A stretch of DNA of 53,588 nucleotides from a virus. Below, piece by piece: positions 50,214-53,588 of the stretch (the first letter of the stretch is position 1; the number at the start of each line of letters is the position of its first letter). The notes under the pieces are model-generated. The model saw only the letters and a program-made list of their open reading frames with translations. It was not told the DNA's origin and searched no databases. Made by a program: the position numbers and the translations under genes. The stretch spans positions 1 through 53,588 of IMG/VR virus record IMGVR_UViG_3300014720_004069. One strand, 5' to 3'.

Positions 50214-51863
50214 ATGCCTAAACATGACTACGTGAGGTATTTTCCATTTGACCGTATCCGTCCCGAACAACGAAAGGCGATTGAATTCGCTCTCGATGCT
50301 TATGAGTCCGGCAAGAAGGCAGTCCTCCTAGAAATGGGAACGGGGACGGGAAAGTCCGCCACAGGTATCTGCATCGCCCGTTACATGGAGGCCCACGCCC
50401 CTGTGATTAAGGATGAGGAGGGAATGCCTCTCACCGGTGCATACGTGATCACCACCCAGAAGATTCTCCAGGAACAGTACATGGATGACTTTGGGCCTCA
50501 ATCCGGACGAAACCTCATCCGCACCATCAAGTCAGCATCCAACTACCGATGCAAGCACTACTCCGATAATTCTTGTTCTGAATCGAAGCGGTTGCTTCAG
50601 AAACTTGGCAAGCAGGTGGCCGGCACAGACTTCGCGAAGACTTGCAAGAATGAGTGCACGTACTCCCTGGAAAAACAGGACTTTATCGAGTGTCCAATCT
50701 CCATCACGAATTTCTCCTATTTTCTGGCGGAGACCACGTACGCAGGAAAGTTAACTCCTCGAGCCCTCCTGGTAGTTGATGAGTGCCACAACACGGAAAC
50801 AGAGCTGGGTAAGTTCATCGAGGTGAGTTTCTCTGAGAAGTTCGCTAGAGATGTTCTCAAGTGTAAGATACCGAAGCTGGACACACAGGAGGCAGTTCTC
50901 GAGTGGGTGAAGGGCCCGTACCGCAAGGCGGTGAACAAGTACGTTAGAGAGTTGGAGAAGAACCTCGTGAGGCTCTCAGATTCTGAAGGCCAAGGTGAGT
51001 TCTCGAAGCAGTACGAGATGCTCGAGAAGCACACAGGTAAGATTGATCAGTTCATCGAGGTGTACAACCCAACCAATTGGGTGATGAATGTGGCCTATCC
51101 ACAGGAGGGCAATCGCAGGGGAGCCCGTAAGTTCGAATTCAAACCTGTGGATCTGGGACCATACTCACAGAAGGTGTTCCTTCGATCTGGTGCTCGAACG
51201 CTGATGATGAGTGCCACCGTTGTGGACCACGAGGTGTTCTGCAAATCCATCGGCCTAGATCCTGCCGATGTTGCCTACCTCCGCATCGGATCTCCCTTCC
51301 CCGTGGAGAACAGGCCGGCACACTACATTCCCGTGGGTTCCATGGGCAGAGATGCCATCGACAAGACCCTTCCGGTGATGGCCGAGGCGGTCATGATGAT
51401 ACTCGATAAACATCCGAATGAGAAGGGCATCATCCATACTGCCAACTATAAAGTTGCCAAGTATCTAGTCGAGAACGTAAAGACCAACAGGTTCCTCACA
51501 CACGAGTCTGGCAACAGGGACGAGGTGCTTAAATTCCATGTGACCTGCTCCGAACCTACGGTTCTCTTGTCTCCATCGATGATGGAGGGCGTTGACCTCG
51601 CCGATGATGCTTCACGTTTTCAGATACTCTGCAAGGTTCCCTTTCCGTACCTCGGAGACCTCGTGATCAAGAAGCGGATGGAGAAGGACAAGATGTGGTA
51701 TCCCTACACGACTGCGAAGTCAGTGATCCAGGCCTTCGGTCGATCCATCCGAAACGAGAAAGACCACGCAGTCTCCTACATTCTCGATGCCGATTGGGAC
51801 AGGTTCTACTCTCGAAACCTCCACATGTTTCCACAGGAGTTCAGGTCATCCTTCGTCAAATAG
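50214..51863 (+). CDS. XPD/DinG-family DNA helicase with Fe-S-type cysteines
   Basis: 549 residues. Walker A GTGTGKS at residues 42-48 and DECH at residues 189-192 (motif II), SATVV as motif III, and QAFGRSIRNEKDH as motif VI near the end. Between motifs I and II cysteines 113, 121, 144, 148 and 160 provide more than enough ligands for the 4Fe-4S cluster that XPD-type helicases use to open DNA. Length is shorter than E. coli DinG (716) but close to XPD-like phage helicases. Expected role: 5'-3' unwinding during phage replication or repair, including R-loop removal. Confidence 0.85.
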   Translation: MPKHDYVRYFPFDRIRPEQRKAIEFALDAYESGKKAVLLEMGTGTGKSATGICIARYMEAHAPVIKDEEGMPLTGAYVITTQKILQEQYMDDFGPQSGRNLIRTIKSASNYRCKHYSDNSCSESKRLLQKLGKQVAGTDFAKTCKNECTYSLEKQDFIECPISITNFSYFLAETTYAGKLTPRALLVVDECHNTETELGKFIEVSFSEKFARDVLKCKIPKLDTQEAVLEWVKGPYRKAVNKYVRELEKNLVRLSDSEGQGEFSKQYEMLEKHTGKIDQFIEVYNPTNWVMNVAYPQEGNRRGARKFEFKPVDLGPYSQKVFLRSGARTLMMSATVVDHEVFCKSIGLDPADVAYLRIGSPFPVENRPAHYIPVGSMGRDAIDKTLPVMAEAVMMILDKHPNEKGIIHTANYKVAKYLVENVKTNRFLTHESGNRDEVLKFHVTCSEPTVLLSPSMMEGVDLADDASRFQILCKVPFPYLGDLVIKKRMEKDKMWYPYTTAKSVIQAFGRSIRNEKDHAVSYILDADWDRFYSRNLHMFPQEFRSSFVK

Positions 51864-51864
51864 G

Positions 51865-51892
51865 TTTACTTTGTGGAGTGTGGCCATATATT
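51865..51892 (+). promoter_or_regulatory. Candidate promoter of the histone-like gene
   Basis: TTTACT (51865-51870), a 16-base spacer and TATATT (51887-51892). Downstream come AGGAGG at 51901 and the ATG at 51919. Confidence 0.4.
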
Positions 51893-51918
51893 CCTGAATC
51901 AGGAGGTCACATTAACAA

Positions 51919-52122
51919 ATGAGTGATAACCCAATTGCATCGAAGTGGAGTGAGTTGAAGTCCCTAGTTGAAGCTCTCGAGGCCGATGTTGCCAAGAACG
52001 CAAAGGGCGTAGCGGCTGCTGGTGTCCGGGCTCGTAAGGGCCTTCGACAACTTCAGACAAGCGCTAAGGAGCTTGTGAAGCTAACGCTCGATACTGATAA
52101 GACGAAGAAGGAAGATAAGTGA
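51919..52122 (+). CDS. Histone H1-like (Hc1-type) DNA-binding protein
   Basis: 67 residues. The stretch WSELKSLVEALEADVAKNAK, followed by AAAGVRARKGLRQLQTSAKE, matches the Hc1/H1-like pattern of bacteria: a charged helix, an AAGxRxRKGLxxL turn-helix and a basic Lys-rich end (TDKTKKEDK, mixed with acids). Such proteins coat DNA. A terminator follows directly, so the gene forms its own small unit with the promoter at 51865. A role in packing phage DNA or shaping the infected-cell nucleoid is inferred. Confidence 0.7.
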   Translation: MSDNPIASKWSELKSLVEALEADVAKNAKGVAAAGVRARKGLRQLQTSAKELVKLTLDTDKTKKEDK

Positions 52123-52128
52123 AAAAAA

Positions 52129-52158
52129 GATGAAGCTCCTAACGGAGCTTCATCAGTT
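52129..52158 (+). terminator. Rho-independent terminator after the histone-like gene
   Basis: A perfect 11-bp stem, GATGAAGCTCC (52129-52139) and GGAGCTTCATC (52144-52154), encloses the loop TAAC and is followed by AG and TTTT. A run of seven A lies just before the stem, so it could also act in the other direction. The T run is short, which lowers strength. The next gene starts at 52170, so readthrough may feed it. Confidence 0.7.
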
Positions 52159-52169
52159 TTGAGGTCAAC

Positions 52170-52490
52170 ATGAACATGAGAGCAAGATCAGTAATACTCA
52201 GAGACCTTGCCGATAAAGGTCTTGATACTAGCGTAGCTTATACTGCTGGGAAGAATGGATCCTATGTGCAGAAAAAGAAGTCAGAAGTGAAGACGGCAAA
52301 AGCAGATGTTTCAAAAATAGAAACGACTAACTCTGAAAAAGAGGAATTGGTCGTATCGCAAGAAATTGAAGCTATAAATGTTGTCAAAGAAGAAACATCT
52401 TTAACTGAAAAGTCGATTAAGAAGAAGTCTCCTCCTCCAAAGAAGAAGAAGTCTGAAGAGCCGTCTCCTACTGCTCCTATTGACGAATAA
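52170..52490 (+). CDS. Low-complexity Lys/Glu-rich protein
   Basis: 106 residues. The first 30 (MNMRARSVILRDLADKGLDT) could fold into a short helix pair; the rest is Lys/Glu/Ser/Pro-rich and ends in a KKKSPPPKKKKSEEPSPTAP-type tail, probably disordered. GAGG lies 5 bases before the ATG. Such charged, proline-containing tails suggest nucleic-acid or protein contact, not catalysis. It overlaps the convergent gene by 14 bp. Confidence 0.55.
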   Translation: MNMRARSVILRDLADKGLDTSVAYTAGKNGSYVQKKKSEVKTAKADVSKIETTNSEKEELVVSQEIEAINVVKEETSLTEKSIKKKSPPPKKKKSEEPSPTAPIDE

Positions 52491-52746
52491 AACTTCTAAT
52501 CTTCTGATAGATGTTCTTTTCTATCTGACAGATCCTCATCCTCGTCAGGCCGTAGATCTTCCCTATCTCGTTTAGGGTTAAAGGTCCGGCCTGAGTTGTT
52601 ATCATTAGACAATTTTTTCCTTGAGGGAAATCTACCCATTGCTTGCACGACTTTCTCTCACACTTGCTGTTGTGCTTGTCAACAGCCTCATAGCAAGTCA
52701 TTCCAACAACAGGTAACTTTATTTTTTTCTCGTGTGTGTTGCTCAT
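52477..52746 (-). CDS. Small zinc-type / sigma region-4-like regulator
   Basis: 89 residues. The first part has cysteines 18, 29, 34 and 46 (CYEAVDKHNSKCERKSC and NCLM), enough for a zinc site. The second part (residues 56-84) is LTLNEIGKIYGLTRMRICQIE followed by a basic helix, which is the sigma-70 region-4 helix-turn-helix pattern that normally contacts the -35 element and the polymerase beta flap. In T4 the gp33 protein fills the place of region 4 beside gp55. This protein may be the functional partner of the gp55-like sigma factor at 25798-26637. It lies alone on the minus strand, divergent from PIN-PhoH. A TGCTAAAAT extended -10-like sequence lies about 20 bases before the ATG. Confidence 0.7.
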   Translation of the reverse strand: MSNTHEKKIKLPVVGMTCYEAVDKHNSKCERKSCKQWVDFPQGKNCLMITTQAGPLTLNEIGKIYGLTRMRICQIEKNIYQKIRSFIRQ

Positions 52747-52806
52747 AGTTCTGTGTATGATATTTTAGCAAGGAACAGCTTTTGTATAAGTTGCACTTGA
52801 AACCAC

Positions 52807-53588
52807 ATGAAGAAAACATATGTCCTCGACACCAACGTCCTTCTGAGCGACCCCAACTGCCTCAATAACTTTCAGGACAACGACCTGATCATTCCGATCC
52901 TCGTCCTGGAAGAACTTGACAAACACAAGGGGCGCTCCGATGAAGTGGGTCGCGCCGCTCGAGAAGTCAACAGGATCCTCGACAAGATCAGTGAATCTGG
53001 TTCCCTCAGGGACGGTGTGTCTCTTCCTCCCGGTGGTACTCTCAAGGTGATGTCATCTCCTACAGGGTACAGTGCACTTCTTCCACCTGAACTAGTCCTT
53101 GGCTCCTCAGTGGACAATATGATCATTGGTTTTGCACTGATGCTTCGTAAAGAGGTACCAAAGGCAATCCTTGTGTCTAAGGACATCAACGTCCGTGTCA
53201 AGTGTTCCTCATTAGGACTCGAAGCGCAGGACTATCTGTCCAACAGGGCTACTGATTCTGCCGAACACCTCTACACAGGCGTGAAGGTTTTTACTGTTCC
53301 TTACGAGACTGTGGACATGTTCTACGCCTCTCGTGAATCGATCCACGTGGACAATGTTACTTCTGAAAAGCTATACCCAAACCAGATCGTGGTGATCAAG
53401 TGCGTGGACCCTGATGGCAACACCATCAAGTCTGCGATCGCTCGCGCAAAAGGCGACATGCTCCACCACCTCAGAAAAATCGATCAAGTCTTTGGTGTGA
53501 AACCACGGAATAAAGAACAGACATTTTCCATCGAACTCCTGATGGATCCCAGTGTCAAGCTGGTGACCCTCACAGGTAAGGCCGGCTG
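52807..53588 (+). CDS. PIN-PhoH protein (PhoH2 type), 3' end cut
   Basis: 260 codons are seen before the right edge. The N-terminal PIN domain has the acidic residues of this RNase fold: TYVLDTNVLLSD (Asp8), VLEELDKHKG, SVDNMIIGFA and LVSKDINVRVKC. After a linker with a beta-barrel-like YPNQIVVIKCVDPDG, the PhoH ATPase begins at FSIELLMDPSVKLVTLTGKAG, whose Walker A would continue outside the window. PhoH2 proteins join an RNA-cutting PIN domain to a helicase-type ATPase. TATAAG at 52785-52790 is a weak -10 candidate; no clear ribosome site is seen. Confidence 0.88.
   Translation, partial: MKKTYVLDTNVLLSDPNCLNNFQDNDLIIPILVLEELDKHKGRSDEVGRAAREVNRILDKISESGSLRDGVSLPPGGTLKVMSSPTGYSALLPPELVLGSSVDNMIIGFALMLRKEVPKAILVSKDINVRVKCSSLGLEAQDYLSNRATDSAEHLYTGVKVFTVPYETVDMFYASRESIHVDNVTSEKLYPNQIVVIKCVDPDGNTIKSAIARAKGDMLHHLRKIDQVFGVKPRNKEQTFSIELLMDPSVKLVTLTGKAG

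Noticed and set aside
1-53588. CRISPR arrays, insertion sequences, integrase or attachment sites
   Set aside because: I saw no regular spaced repeats, no transposase or integrase motifs and no flanking direct repeats; only the tRNA-like element at 5789-5852 could be read as an attachment remnant.

Overview
The window reads as part of the genome of a large tailed phage with a contractile (myovirus, T4-like) tail, not a bacterial chromosome. The evidence is a run of baseplate genes in the T4/P2 order (gp25-like, gp6/gpJ-like, then a large protein with a gpI/gp7-like segment), a gp55-like late sigma factor, a long tail-fibre-like protein, tRNA genes, and dense coding with many 4-bp stop/start overlaps. 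Mixed enzymatic cargo (about twenty glycan genes, a ClpP, a chaperonin-like protein, PIN-PhoH, a patatin) fits a jumbo phage. No terminase large subunit, major capsid, polymerase or integrase is visible here, and I cannot name the host.

Layout. (1) Bases 1-2777, plus strand, GC-rich: a formylglycine-generating-enzyme-like protein cut by the left edge, a metallopeptidase/VWA protein and a GT-A glycosyltransferase. (2) 2774-5416, minus: a modular tail-fibre-like protein. (3) 5460-9823: an accessory block with a small lipoprotein, a tRNA-like structured leader, a NADAR enzyme, a patatin, an archaeal/eukaryal-type peptidyl-tRNA hydrolase, tRNA-Leu(CAA), a CAU-anticodon tRNA, a short TilS and a HAD phosphatase. 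(4) 9849-26637, minus: virion and baseplate genes followed upstream by a possible small terminase and the late sigma factor. One hub/spike-like gene is split over two frames. (5) 26647-46872, minus: a membrane protein, many glycosyltransferases, a Cas4-like nuclease and a sugar/surface-glycan gene set. An AT-rich inner segment (30346-35978) carries NeuB- and NeuA-like enzymes. (6) 46936-53588, mostly plus: a coiled-coil membrane protein, a GroEL-apical-domain-like protein, small unknown proteins, ClpP, an XPD/DinG-type helicase, a histone-H1-like protein, a zinc-ribbon/sigma-region-4 protein on the minus strand, and PIN-PhoH cut by the right edge.

How it may work together (inference). The gp55-like factor, perhaps with the stand-alone sigma-region-4 protein, would direct late virion transcription. 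The tRNAs, TilS and peptidyl-tRNA hydrolase would support translation late in infection. NADAR could remove ADP-ribose placed by host defence. The glycan genes would decorate virions or remodel the host surface. ClpP, the chaperonin-like protein and the H1-like protein act on protein turnover, folding and DNA packing.

The most interesting items are the degenerate chaperonin, the split hub/spike gene, the CAU tRNA beside its possible modifying enzyme TilS, the tRNA-like leader of NADAR, and the possibility that late sigma function is divided between two proteins.
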